The notes beneath the pieces are model-generated. The model made no database searches. It worked only from the letters and a program-made list of their open reading frames with translations, and was not told the origin of the DNA. From the NCBI RefSeq assembly GCF_900111685.1, contig NZ_FOHX01000004.1:186001-250000 (forward strand): a stretch of 64,000 nt of DNA, written 5' to 3'. The translations under genes were made by a program, and so were the position numbers. Every line of letters begins with the position of its first letter. Position 1 is the first letter of the stretch. This document shows, in pieces, positions 1-7,534 of the stretch. The stretch is from Nonomuraea wenchangensis (lineage in GTDB: Bacteria > Actinomycetota > Actinomycetes > Streptosporangiales > Streptosporangiaceae).

Positions 1-1687
1 GCCAGGCCGCCGCCATCCGCCACGGCTGCCGCACCGCCGCCGCGCCGCCCGGCATCGGCACCGCCTCCAGGTGCCCCGCCCGCCTGAAGGAGACCAGGTC
101 GGCGACGAGCAGCTCCCCGCCCCACAGCGTGCCGTCCTCGCCCAGGCCGAGCCCGTCGAACGCCACCCCGATGACGGGCCCGCCGTGACCGTGCTCGGCC
201 AGGCAGGAGGCGATGTGCGCGTGATGGTGCTGGACCCCGATCAGGTCCACGCCCTCGCGGTCGCGCGCGTACGCGGTCGACAGGTACTCCGGGTGCAGGT
301 CGTGGGCGACCACGGCCGGGCGGACGCCGAAGATCCGGCAGAAGTGCTCGACGCCCTCAGCGAAGGAGCGCAGGGTCTCGTAGCTCTCCAGGTCGCCGAT
401 GTGCTGCGACAGGAACGCCTGGTTGCCTCTGGCCACGCAGAAGGTGTTCTTGAGCTGGGCTCCGCAGGCGAGCACCGGCCGGGGGAACGGCCACGGCACG
501 CCTATGGGGGCCGGCGCGTACCCTCTCGATCGGCGTACGACCAGCTCCCGGCCGCGGAAGACCCGCACCAGCGAGTCGTCGGCCGGCGCCTCGATCCGCC
601 GGTCGTGCATGAGGAACCCGTCGGCGAGGCCCGCCAGCCGCCGCAGCGCCTCCTCGTCGCGGTAGGCGATGGGCTCGTCGGTGAGGTTTCCGCTGGTCAG
701 CACGTACGGCGCGGCCAGCCGGTCGGCGAGCAGGTGGTGCAGCGGCGTGTACGGCAGCATCACCCCGAGGTCGCGGGCTCCGGGCGCCACGAGGTCGGCC
801 ACCGGGGCGTCGCGGCGGCGCGGGGCCAGCACGATCGGCCGGCGCGCGCCGGTGAGCAGCAGCTCGGCAGCCGGGTCCAGATGGACCAGCGTCCCGGCCG
901 CCGCCGCGTCCGGCGCCAGCACGGCGAACGGCCGGCTCTCGCGGCGTTTGCGGGCCCGCAGCGCGGCCACGGCGGATCCGTCGGCGGCCAGGACGGCGAG
1001 GTGGTAGCCGCCCAGCCCTTTGATCGCCACGATCCGGCCCGCCTCCAGCCACCGGGCCGCGACCTCGACCGGGTCCCCGGCCGCCGGCCGGCCGTCCGCG
1101 CCGAGGGCGCGCAGCGCCGGCCCGCACGCCGGGCAGCAGACCGGCTGGGCGTGAAAGCGCCGGTCACCGGGGTCGCCGTACTCCCGCGCGCAGCCGGCGC
1201 ACATCTCGAAGTCCGCCATCGTCGTGGCGCACCGGTCGTACGGCACGCCGGTGACGATGGTGAAGCGCGGCCCGCAGTCGGTGCAGTTGGCGAACGGGTA
1301 GCGGTGCCGGCGGTCGCCCGGGTCACGCAGCTCGCTCAGACAGGCGGCACACGTCCCGGCGTCCGGCGACACCAACGCGCCGTCCGGGAACTCGCCCTGC
1401 CGGCTGGCCACGATGCGGAAACCGGACTCGCCCACAGGCTCCGCCGGCTCCACCGAGACCCGCTCGACGAGGGCGAGCGGCGGCGCCTGGCCGGTCAGGC
1501 CGGCCGTGAACGCGTCCAGCGTGGCCGGCTCGCCCTCCGCCTCGATGAACACCCCGCCGGGGTCGTTGCCGACGAACCCCGACACCCCGTACGCACCGGC
1601 CAGCCCGCACACGAACGGCCGGAACCCCACCCCCTGCACGAGCCCCTCGACCCGCACCCGGATCCGACGTGCCCCCGTACCGGACAT
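1..1687 (-). CDS. hypF: Carbamoyltransferase HypF, C-terminus beyond the left edge
   Basis: HypF makes the thiocarboxamide on HypE that becomes the cyanide ligands of the [NiFe]-hydrogenase active site. Reading the minus strand from the ATG at 1687 gives an acylphosphatase domain (GLVQGVGFRPFV near residue 15), then two C-x2-C...C-x2-C zinc-finger modules (CAACLSEL...CTDCG and CAGCAREY...CCPACG), then a YrdC-like domain (IVAIKGLGGYHLA). This is the HypF order. The carbamoyltransferase half is only partly present because the gene runs off the window. The start lies 7 bases after the stop of the SIS gene, in the same operon as hypC. No hydrogenase structural gene is visible, so those presumably lie to the left. 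The identification is firm. Confidence 0.95.
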   Translation of the reverse strand, partial: MSGTGARRIRVRVEGLVQGVGFRPFVCGLAGAYGVSGFVGNDPGGVFIEAEGEPATLDAFTAGLTGQAPPLALVERVSVEPAEPVGESGFRIVASRQGEFPDGALVSPDAGTCAACLSELRDPGDRRHRYPFANCTDCGPRFTIVTGVPYDRCATTMADFEMCAGCAREYGDPGDRRFHAQPVCCPACGPALRALGADGRPAAGDPVEVAARWLEAGRIVAIKGLGGYHLAVLAADGSAVAALRARKRRESRPFAVLAPDAAAAGTLVHLDPAAELLLTGARRPIVLAPRRRDAPVADLVAPGARDLGVMLPYTPLHHLLADRLAAPYVLTSGNLTDEPIAYRDEEALRRLAGLADGFLMHDRRIEAPADDSLVRVFRGRELVVRRSRGYAPAPIGVPWPFPRPVLACGAQLKNTFCVARGNQAFLSQHIGDLESYETLRSFAEGVEHFCRIFGVRPAVVAHDLHPEYLSTAYARDREGVDLIGVQHHHAHIASCLAEHGHGGPVIGVAFDGLGLGEDGTLWGGELLVADLVSFRRAGHLEAVPMPGGAAAVRQPWRMAAAW

Positions 1688-1693
1688 GACCCG

Positions 1694-2428
1694 TCACGTC
1701 TCGCCGGTCAGCACCCGCTGGGTCAGCTCCCACAGCACGTGGCAGAGGGTGATCTGCGCCTCCTGGATGCGGTGCACGGACGCCGACGGCACCACGAACA
1801 GGTACGCCACCCGATCCTCCTGCGCCATCGGCCCGCCGTCGTAGCCGACCAGCCCGACGGTGAGCATGCCGCGCCTGGACGCCTCCGTCATGGCGTTGAG
1901 CACGTTGGCCGAGCCCCCGCTGGTGGACAGCCCCATGGCCACGTCGCCAGGGCGGCCGAGCGCGGCGAGCTGCCTGGCGAAGACCAACTCGTACCCGACG
2001 TCGTTCGACAGCGCCGTGAGCAGCGCGACGTCCTGGGCGAGCGGCACCGCGGCGACCGCGCGCACCGGCTCCGCCCGCGCCGGCACCGGCGCGCCGGCCG
2101 CGACGCCCCCGACCGCCGCGACCGCGTGCGCTGGCTCCGGCGGGGCGGCGAACAACTGCGCGACGGCCTGCGCGTCCGTGCTGCTCCCCCCGTTGCCGAA
2201 GGCGAACAGCCGGCCCCCCGCGTCGAACGCCGCCGCCATCGCCCGCGCGCACGCCACCAGACGCTCGGCGTGCAGGGCGACCAGCGACCGGCGCAGCGCG
2301 ACGATCTCGTCGGCCTTCCTCCGGGTGGACGCGCACAGGTCCGTGACGACGGCCTCCCGATCGACCGGCGCCGGCGCGAGGAACGGATAAAGGGCCTCGA
2401 TCCCACCGGACTCACCGACCGTGCTCAC
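1694..2428 (-). CDS. SIS-domain protein, phosphoheptose isomerase (GmhA)-like, first copy
   Basis: A 244-residue protein with a sugar-isomerase (SIS) fold. The phosphosugar-binding loop FAFGNGGSSTDAQ is near residues 75-87, a second loop STSGGSAN is in the middle, and the C-terminal helix carries HVLWELTQ. These are features of the GmhA/DiaA group. Its ATG overlaps the hypC stop (ATGA), and hypF starts 7 bases after its own stop, so it is translated as part of the hydrogenase maturation operon. The substrate is unknown. A role in cofactor or carbamoyl supply is only an inference from position. A second SIS gene lies upstream in the same operon. Confidence 0.85.
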   Translation of the reverse strand: MSTVGESGGIEALYPFLAPAPVDREAVVTDLCASTRRKADEIVALRRSLVALHAERLVACARAMAAAFDAGGRLFAFGNGGSSTDAQAVAQLFAAPPEPAHAVAAVGGVAAGAPVPARAEPVRAVAAVPLAQDVALLTALSNDVGYELVFARQLAALGRPGDVAMGLSTSGGSANVLNAMTEASRRGMLTVGLVGYDGGPMAQEDRVAYLFVVPSASVHRIQEAQITLCHVLWELTQRVLTGET

Positions 2429-2649
2429 GACTCACTCCCCTGTACGCCCCTGTACGGGCCGATGGCCTCTTTGGCGTGCACCAGGACGATGTCGCCGGGC
2501 CGCGCGTCCACCAGCGCCACGCTGACCTCCTCCGGCCCCGACTCCGTCTCCACCAGGGCCAGCCCGTCCTCCAGCAGCCGCAGCACGCGCACCGGCACCG
2601 CCGCGTCGGAGCACGTGACGCAGACCTCGTCGTGGCACGGCTCCGTCAT
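2425..2649 (-). CDS. hypC: HypC/HupF-family hydrogenase maturation chaperone
   Basis: A 74-residue protein. HypC chaperones work with HypD to assemble and deliver the Fe(CN)2CO group to the hydrogenase large subunit. The N-terminus is CHDEVCVTCSD after four residues rather than the classical MC(L)A(I/V)PG start. The core (VPVRVLRLLEDGLALVE, then DIVLVHAKEAIG) matches the HypC/HupF beta-barrel. Actinobacterial HypC proteins with a CxxxxCxTCSD motif are known to me; here C5, C10 and C13 are candidate ligands. The start overlaps the stop of the upstream SIS gene, and its stop overlaps the next start. The longer reading frame upstream is not needed. Confidence 0.85.
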   Translation of the reverse strand: MTEPCHDEVCVTCSDAAVPVRVLRLLEDGLALVETESGPEEVSVALVDARPGDIVLVHAKEAIGPYRGVQGSES

Positions 2650-3230
2650 CGGACCGCCTCCAGCTCGTGGAAGACGTGTACGAGCTCCCACAGCACGTGG
2701 TAGATCGTCATGTGAACCTCCTTGACGACCAACGGGTCGTCGGAGCGGACGGCCAGCACGTGGTCCGCCTCGTGCGCCGCCTGCCCTCCGGTGAGCGCCA
2801 CCGTGAGCAGCCCCAGCGCCCGCGCCGCCGCGAGCCCGTTGCGCACGCCGGCGCAGTCGCCGTCGGCCGACACCCCGAGCGCGATGTCGCACGGCGCGGC
2901 CAGCAGCCGCAGCTGGGCGGCGAAGATCCCGTCCAGGCCCTGGGTGCGGGCGATCCCCGTGGCCACGGCCATGTCCGTGGTCAGCGAGATGGCCGGGAGC
3001 GCCGGCTTGCCCATGATGACCGGATGCGCGAACTCGACGGCGACGTGCTGCGCGTCGGCCACCGACCCCCCGGTGCCGAACACCAGCAGCTTGCCGCCCC
3101 CGCGGAACCGTTCCGCCATGTCCTGGCAGGCGCGGACGATCCGCTCGGCGTCCTCCCCGAGGGCGGCCGCCGGTCCCATCCGCCGCTCGAACGCGGCGGA
3201 CACGGCGGTCATCGCCGGGTCCTCACCCAT
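2646..3230 (-). CDS. SIS-domain protein, phosphoheptose isomerase-like, second copy
   Basis: A 194-residue SIS protein with the loop LLVFGTGGSVADAQ near residue 50 and a C-terminal YHVLWELVH motif resembling that of the first copy. The ATG at 3230 is chosen because AGGAGG sits four bases upstream; a second ATG at 3212 is also possible. The start lies 22 bases inside the padR gene and the stop overlaps the hypC start, so padR, this gene, hypC, SIS and hypF form one coupled unit. Two divergent SIS paralogues might act as a heterodimer, but that is an inference. The reaction and substrate cannot be read from sequence. Confidence 0.8.
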   Translation of the reverse strand: MGEDPAMTAVSAAFERRMGPAAALGEDAERIVRACQDMAERFRGGGKLLVFGTGGSVADAQHVAVEFAHPVIMGKPALPAISLTTDMAVATGIARTQGLDGIFAAQLRLLAAPCDIALGVSADGDCAGVRNGLAAARALGLLTVALTGGQAAHEADHVLAVRSDDPLVVKEVHMTIYHVLWELVHVFHELEAVR

Positions 3231-3619
3231 GGCACCTCCTCCAGTACGGCCTGCTCGCGCGCGGCCGGGAACCCGTGGCCGCCCGCTTCCTGGCTGATCC
3301 GCGACCACCTGGTGAGGCAGGTCTCCAGCAGCTGCCGGACCTCGATCAACCGGCGCATCCACGCCTGCAGCTCGGCCATGCCGCCGGTGGTCAGCTCGTA
3401 GCGCCTGCGCGCCGGCCCCGCCTCCGAGGCGACCCAGACGGAGGCCAGATGGCCGGCGCGTTCGAGCGAGCGGAGGGCGCGATAGACCTGGCCGGGCTCC
3501 GCGTCGGAAGCCCCCAGTCGCGCCAACCGCTCGATCAGGTCGTACCCGTGACCGGGCCGCTCGCAGATGAGCAGCAACAGGAAGGGAGGGAGCAGGCCGC
3601 GGACGTCACTGCCCGACAT
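3209..3619 (-). CDS. PadR-family transcriptional regulator
   Basis: A 136-residue protein with a PadR-type winged helix. The N-terminal FLLLLICERPGHGYDLIERL segment, the recognition region GQVYRALRSLERAGHL, and wing residues RRRYELTTGGMAEL are visible. Family members usually repress and respond to small ligands. It is the first gene of the hydrogenase maturation operon and overlaps the following SIS start by 22 bases, so it probably autoregulates the operon. The ATG has a strong GGAGGAGGGG site upstream. The inducing signal is unknown. Confidence 0.85.
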   Translation of the reverse strand: MSGSDVRGLLPPFLLLLICERPGHGYDLIERLARLGASDAEPGQVYRALRSLERAGHLASVWVASEAGPARRRYELTTGGMAELQAWMRRLIEVRQLLETCLTRWSRISQEAGGHGFPAAREQAVLEEVPWVRTRR

Positions 3620-3753
3620 GGGTCCCCTCCTCCGGTGCTGTCATGGCCGGTCGTGAGGACAGTAGGCCGCCGCGCGCCACGGAGGTGGGCGGCGCGTCCG
3701 GCATTTGCCCGAGTCATCGCCGTACGCAAGCCAAGAATCTCCTGGGCTTGCCT

Positions 3754-5607
3754 TCAGGCGCAGGTGTAGCCGGACGGCAGGGCTGTGTCGCCGTTGGGCC
3801 TGCTCGCCTGGAAGCCGAAGCTGGTGGTACTGGCTCCCGGCGCGAGCGTGCCGTTGTGGCTGACGCTTTTGACCGTGACGGTCCGGCCGCTGGTGGTGAC
3901 GGTGGCGTTCCACGAGCCGGTCAGGGTGTGCCCGGCCGGCAGGGTGAAGGTGACGGTCCAGCTGGTGATCGTCGAGGTGCCGGTGTTGGTGACGGTCAGC
4001 GGCTGGATCACGTATCCGTTCCCCCACTGGGACTGCACGGTCGGGGTGGCCGAGCAGGCGCCGGTCGTACCTCCTTGGGTGGTGATCTGGACGGTGCCGG
4101 AGACCGGCGAGACGTTGCCGGCGGCATCGCGCGCCCGGACCTGGTAGCGGTAGGTGGTGCTCGCGGACAGGCCCGTGTCGGTGTACGAGGTCGTGGCCGA
4201 GGTGCCGACCTGGGCGAACGTGCCGCCCGTCGCGCCGGGAGCGCGCAGGATCTCGTAGCCGGTCACACCGGTGTCGTCGGTGGACGCGGTCCAGGTCAGG
4301 CTGGTGCCGGTCGTGGTGGTGCCCGAGGCGGTGAGCCCGGCCGGGGCGGTCGGCGGCGTGGTGTCGCCTCCGGTGGCGGCCGTGGTGAAGGTGACCGTCG
4401 CGGAGTTGCCCGACAGGTTGCCCGCGCCGTCACGCGCCCGTACGTACACCTGGTATTGGGTGTTGGCGGTCAGTCCGGTCAATGTGATCGAGGCGGTGGC
4501 CGACTGGCCGAGCTGCGGGTCGGTGGCGCCCTGCTCGCGGTAGACGTTGTAGCCGGCCAAGCCGGAGCCGCCCTGGTCGGTGGAGGCCGTCCAGGTCAGC
4601 GTGGCACTGGTGGCGGTCACGTTCGACGCGACCGGGGTGCCCGGCGTGGTCGGCGGGGTGGTGTCGGTCTGACTGGTCGTCAGGCCGAAGAACTCGATGG
4701 CGTAGCGGGCCATGCCGCTCTGCGGGAGAACGTGCCCGGCGCCCTGGATGCTGTACGCCTCCACCTGCACGGTGCCGGACGAACTGGCGTACCGGCTGCG
4801 GCTCCAGCCTGACTGCGGGGTGTCGGTGCTGGTCGGGGTCTGGCTCAGCCCGAACACGTTGGTCCACTGCTCGATCGACTCCCGCAGCAGCGAGTAGGGC
4901 ACGAGAGTGTCGCCGGTGCCGTGCCACAGCTGGATGCGCGGGCGGGGACCGGAGTATCCGGGGTACGCCTGGCGGACCGCATCACCCCACTGCTGGGGCG
5001 TACGGTCCATGCTCCCGCCGGTGCACCTGCTGCTTCCCGGTGGGTAGTCGGAGGCGCCGGCGAAGCAGTTGAAGGGCACGCCCATGAAGGAGGCCCCTGC
5101 CTTGAACACGTCGGGGTGGACGGCGAGCATGTGCTGGGTCATCATGCCGCCGGACGAGCTTCCGGTGGCGTAGACGCGGTTCGGGTCTCCCTGATAGGTC
5201 CGCTCGACATAATCGATCATCGAGAGGATCGAGACCGGGTCGCTGCCGCCGCCGCGCTGCTTGGCCGCGTCCGACCAGGTGTCGAAGCAGTTGCCGAACC
5301 CCGCCGACTGGGTGGCGGTCGGGTAGATGACGACGAAGCCGTACCGATCGGCCAGCGAGGCGAACTCACTGCCCTGATAGAAGCCGGGACCGGAGCCGCC
5401 GCAGCCGTGCATCGCCACGACGATCGCCGGCGAGGCCGGGCGCGAGTCCGGCACGTAGACGTGCATCCGCATGTTGCCCGGGTTGTTGCCGAAGCTGGTC
5501 ACCTCCACCAGGGTGGCGGCGACGGCCGGCGATCCGAGCACCACGGTCATGACGGCAAAGAGCGCCGCGGCGCAGGCACCGGCCAGCACCGTGGTCAATC
5601 GTCTCAT
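3754..5607 (-). CDS. Secreted PHB-depolymerase/feruloyl-type esterase with FN3 and CBM2 domains
   Basis: A 617-residue secreted modular enzyme. Residues 1-31 are a signal peptide ending SPAVAA. Residues about 32-310 form an LpqC-like esterase domain with the oxyanion region MHGCGGSGP and the nucleophile motif TGSSSGG. Two fibronectin type III domains follow (about 318-408 and 416-511, each opening with DTTPPT). A C-terminal CBM2 cellulose-binding domain (about 517-617) is bounded by two cysteines. The layout suggests release of ester-linked groups, such as acetyl or feruloyl, from plant polysaccharide, or hydrolysis of a polyester. GGAGG precedes the ATG. A short inverted repeat at 3727-3732/3745-3750 lies just past the stop. 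A MarR gene with palindromic operators lies divergently upstream. Confidence 0.9.
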   Translation of the reverse strand: MRRLTTVLAGACAAALFAVMTVVLGSPAVAATLVEVTSFGNNPGNMRMHVYVPDSRPASPAIVVAMHGCGGSGPGFYQGSEFASLADRYGFVVIYPTATQSAGFGNCFDTWSDAAKQRGGGSDPVSILSMIDYVERTYQGDPNRVYATGSSSGGMMTQHMLAVHPDVFKAGASFMGVPFNCFAGASDYPPGSSRCTGGSMDRTPQQWGDAVRQAYPGYSGPRPRIQLWHGTGDTLVPYSLLRESIEQWTNVFGLSQTPTSTDTPQSGWSRSRYASSSGTVQVEAYSIQGAGHVLPQSGMARYAIEFFGLTTSQTDTTPPTTPGTPVASNVTATSATLTWTASTDQGGSGLAGYNVYREQGATDPQLGQSATASITLTGLTANTQYQVYVRARDGAGNLSGNSATVTFTTAATGGDTTPPTAPAGLTASGTTTTGTSLTWTASTDDTGVTGYEILRAPGATGGTFAQVGTSATTSYTDTGLSASTTYRYQVRARDAAGNVSPVSGTVQITTQGGTTGACSATPTVQSQWGNGYVIQPLTVTNTGTSTITSWTVTFTLPAGHTLTGSWNATVTTSGRTVTVKSVSHNGTLAPGASTTSFGFQASRPNGDTALPSGYTCA

Positions 5608-5768
5608 TCGCGCTCCTCCTCTCCATATCCGCGGCGCCGCGTGCCGCGGATCCGTCCGCCGCGTAATGGCGTCGGTCGCTGGAAAATAGAAGCGTCACGA
5701 CCCACCGTCAACGCCCGCTCGGTGCGCACGCCCGCGGCTTCACCTGGCAAGGAGTCGTTTCCCCTGGT

Positions 5769-5800
5769 TATCAAGTAACTTGCTATCAAGGTCCTTGATA
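5769..5800. promoter_or_regulatory. Two tandem palindromes, probable MarR operator
   Basis: TATCAAGGTCCTTGATA at 5784-5800 is a perfect 17-bp palindrome. It is preceded by a near copy, TATCAAGTAACTTGCTA, at 5769-5785. Their centres are about 15 bp apart. The pair lies in the 250-bp gap between the divergent esterase and marR genes. MarR dimers typically bind such 16-18-bp inverted repeats, so the likely reading is autoregulation of marR and control of the esterase. Confidence 0.75.
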
Positions 5801-5857
5801 ACGGGGCGAGAAACTTACATCGGAGCCCGTTCTGTCGGGTCGCGATATCGTCTCCTG

Positions 5858-6331
5858 GTGATCGATCCGGGTGCCCCCTCGGCCGCTGCGCCGGACACAC
5901 CGCCGCCCCGCGTGAGTTACCTGGTGTTCCGGCTGGAACGCCGCATCCGCGCGTGCCTGGACGAAGCGCTCGCCCGGCACGGCATGACGACCACCGGATA
6001 CATGGCGCTCAGCGAGCTGCGCCTGCGCGACGCCCCGTCCTCGGCCGACCTGGCCCGCATCGCCTTCGTCACTCCGCAGGCGATGAACCTGGTCATCCGC
6101 GATCTCGAACAACGCGGCCTGATCCGCCGCGACCCGCATCCCCGTGGGGGCCGCGCCCTGCGCACCCGCCTCACCCCGAAAGGCCTGGACACCCTCCGGC
6201 GATGCGACCGTTCCCTCGACGAGATCGAGGCCGTCATGCTCGCCGAGATGGACGACCCGGACCGCACGGCACTCGCGCAAGCGCTCACCCTGTGCGCCCG
6301 AGCCCTCCACCCGGACGCACGCGGCTTATAG
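5858..6331 (+). CDS. MarR-family transcriptional regulator
   Basis: A 157-residue winged-helix protein. The helix-turn-helix region reads SSADLARIAFVTPQAMNLVI, followed by RDLEQRGLIRRDPHPRGGRAL, the MarR wing with its D-x-R-like motif, and LTPKGLDTL. The GTG at 5858 is chosen because an upstream in-frame ATG at 5780 would begin inside the palindromic operator and add an unconserved tail. The gene diverges from the secreted esterase and converges with the HSL hydrolase, their stop codons overlapping by six bases (6326-6331). It probably responds to an aromatic or phenolic ligand such as the ester product, but that is an inference. Confidence 0.88.
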   Translation: MIDPGAPSAAAPDTPPPRVSYLVFRLERRIRACLDEALARHGMTTTGYMALSELRLRDAPSSADLARIAFVTPQAMNLVIRDLEQRGLIRRDPHPRGGRALRTRLTPKGLDTLRRCDRSLDEIEAVMLAEMDDPDRTALAQALTLCARALHPDARGL

Positions 6332-7279
6332 GGAATGCAGGGCCCGCCGTAATGCCTCGATCATGTCCTCGTTCATTCGTCTGGTGAGCGCCGTGTCCGC
6401 GATCACGGCGGCGCCGTGGAAGGCGCCCGGATACATGTGCAACTCGGTGTGGACCCCCGCCTGCACCAGCCGCTGCGCATAAGCGATGCCCTCGTCGCGA
6501 AGGGGATCGAACTCACAGACCGACACGTACGCGGGAGGCAGGCCGGACAGGTCCTCCGCGCGAGCGGGCGCCGCGTACGGCGAGACCGGCCCGTCCTCGC
6601 CGGGCAGGTAATACCGCCAGCTCAAGATCGCGTCGCCCCTGTTCCACATGGGCGTGTCGACGAAGTCCCGCATGGACGGCGTCTCCAGCCGGTCGTCGGT
6701 GACGGGCACGTCGAGCAGCTGGAAGCACAGCGGCGGCCCACCCCTGTCCCGGGTGAGCATCGCCAGCGCGGTCGAAAGGTTGCCGCCCGCGCTGTCGCCG
6801 CCCGCGGCGATCCTGCCCGGATCGACGCCCAGCTCGCCCGCGGACCCGTGCACCCACTCCAGCGTGGCCATGCAGTCCTCGAGCGCCGCCGGGAAGGGAT
6901 GCTCGGGGGCGAGCCGGTAGTCGACGGCGACCACCACCGCCGGGACCCGGTCCGCGAAGCGGAGGTTCCTGACCTGGAAGAAGTCCAGCTCGCCCGAGAC
7001 GAACCCGCCGCCGTGCAGGTAGATCAGCGCAGGGAGCGGAGTGCTGCTCTCGGGCCTGTAGAGGCGGACTCGCACGTCACCCGGGATCACCCTGTCCTCG
7101 ACCGTCACCGGCCTCTCCGGTGTGTACTGCGGCAGGAGTTTCGCCATCCTCTCGATGACGGCCGGATCCATGGTGGCGGGGTCGAAGGGCGGAGCGTCCC
7201 GCTTGATGAACTCGCTCAGCTCCACGCTGGGGATGGTCTCGACGTACGGCAGCAGGTCGGGATCGTAAGCACGGCTCAT
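6326..7279 (-). CDS. HSL-family alpha/beta-hydrolase (esterase/lipase)
   Basis: A 317-residue cytoplasmic esterase of the hormone-sensitive lipase (bacterial family IV) group. It shows the oxyanion-hole motif YLHGGGFV, the nucleophile motif GGDSAGGN, the acid region EFDPLRDEG, and the histidine in YPGAFHGA. The start chosen is ATG 7279 (SRAYDPDLL). A longer frame back to 7507 adds an unconserved proline- and arginine-rich tail. The Shine-Dalgarno site is weak. No signal peptide is seen. It converges on the marR gene and may belong to the same ester-degradation group as the secreted esterase, which is speculative. Confidence 0.9.
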   Translation of the reverse strand: MSRAYDPDLLPYVETIPSVELSEFIKRDAPPFDPATMDPAVIERMAKLLPQYTPERPVTVEDRVIPGDVRVRLYRPESSTPLPALIYLHGGGFVSGELDFFQVRNLRFADRVPAVVVAVDYRLAPEHPFPAALEDCMATLEWVHGSAGELGVDPGRIAAGGDSAGGNLSTALAMLTRDRGGPPLCFQLLDVPVTDDRLETPSMRDFVDTPMWNRGDAILSWRYYLPGEDGPVSPYAAPARAEDLSGLPPAYVSVCEFDPLRDEGIAYAQRLVQAGVHTELHMYPGAFHGAAVIADTALTRRMNEDMIEALRRALHSL

Positions 7280-7534
7280 GTCGCGTGAGTCAATAGCGTC
7301 CAGAAGACCCGGCCAACCCCCTACATCCCCCTCATCAGGTCGTTGTACGGCGCGGTGTGGATGACGACCCCGCGGGCTCTTCACCGGCGGGCTCGGCTGT
7401 TCAGGGAGTTCCGCTGAGCGCATAGTGCCCCATCTGCTGCACCTGCCAGGCGCGCGCTGATTCACTGCAAGCGGTAGCACGGAGCGAGACCGAGCCGATA
7501 ACACCACAGATGCGGTGTCAGGGGATCTGTTCGG

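Noticed and set aside
71..2725. 884-residue plus-strand frame
   Set aside because: It is the antisense shadow of hypF, SIS and hypC, whose minus-strand products have clear family motifs and overlapping starts and stops. The plus-strand product is Arg/Pro/Ala-rich with no domain.
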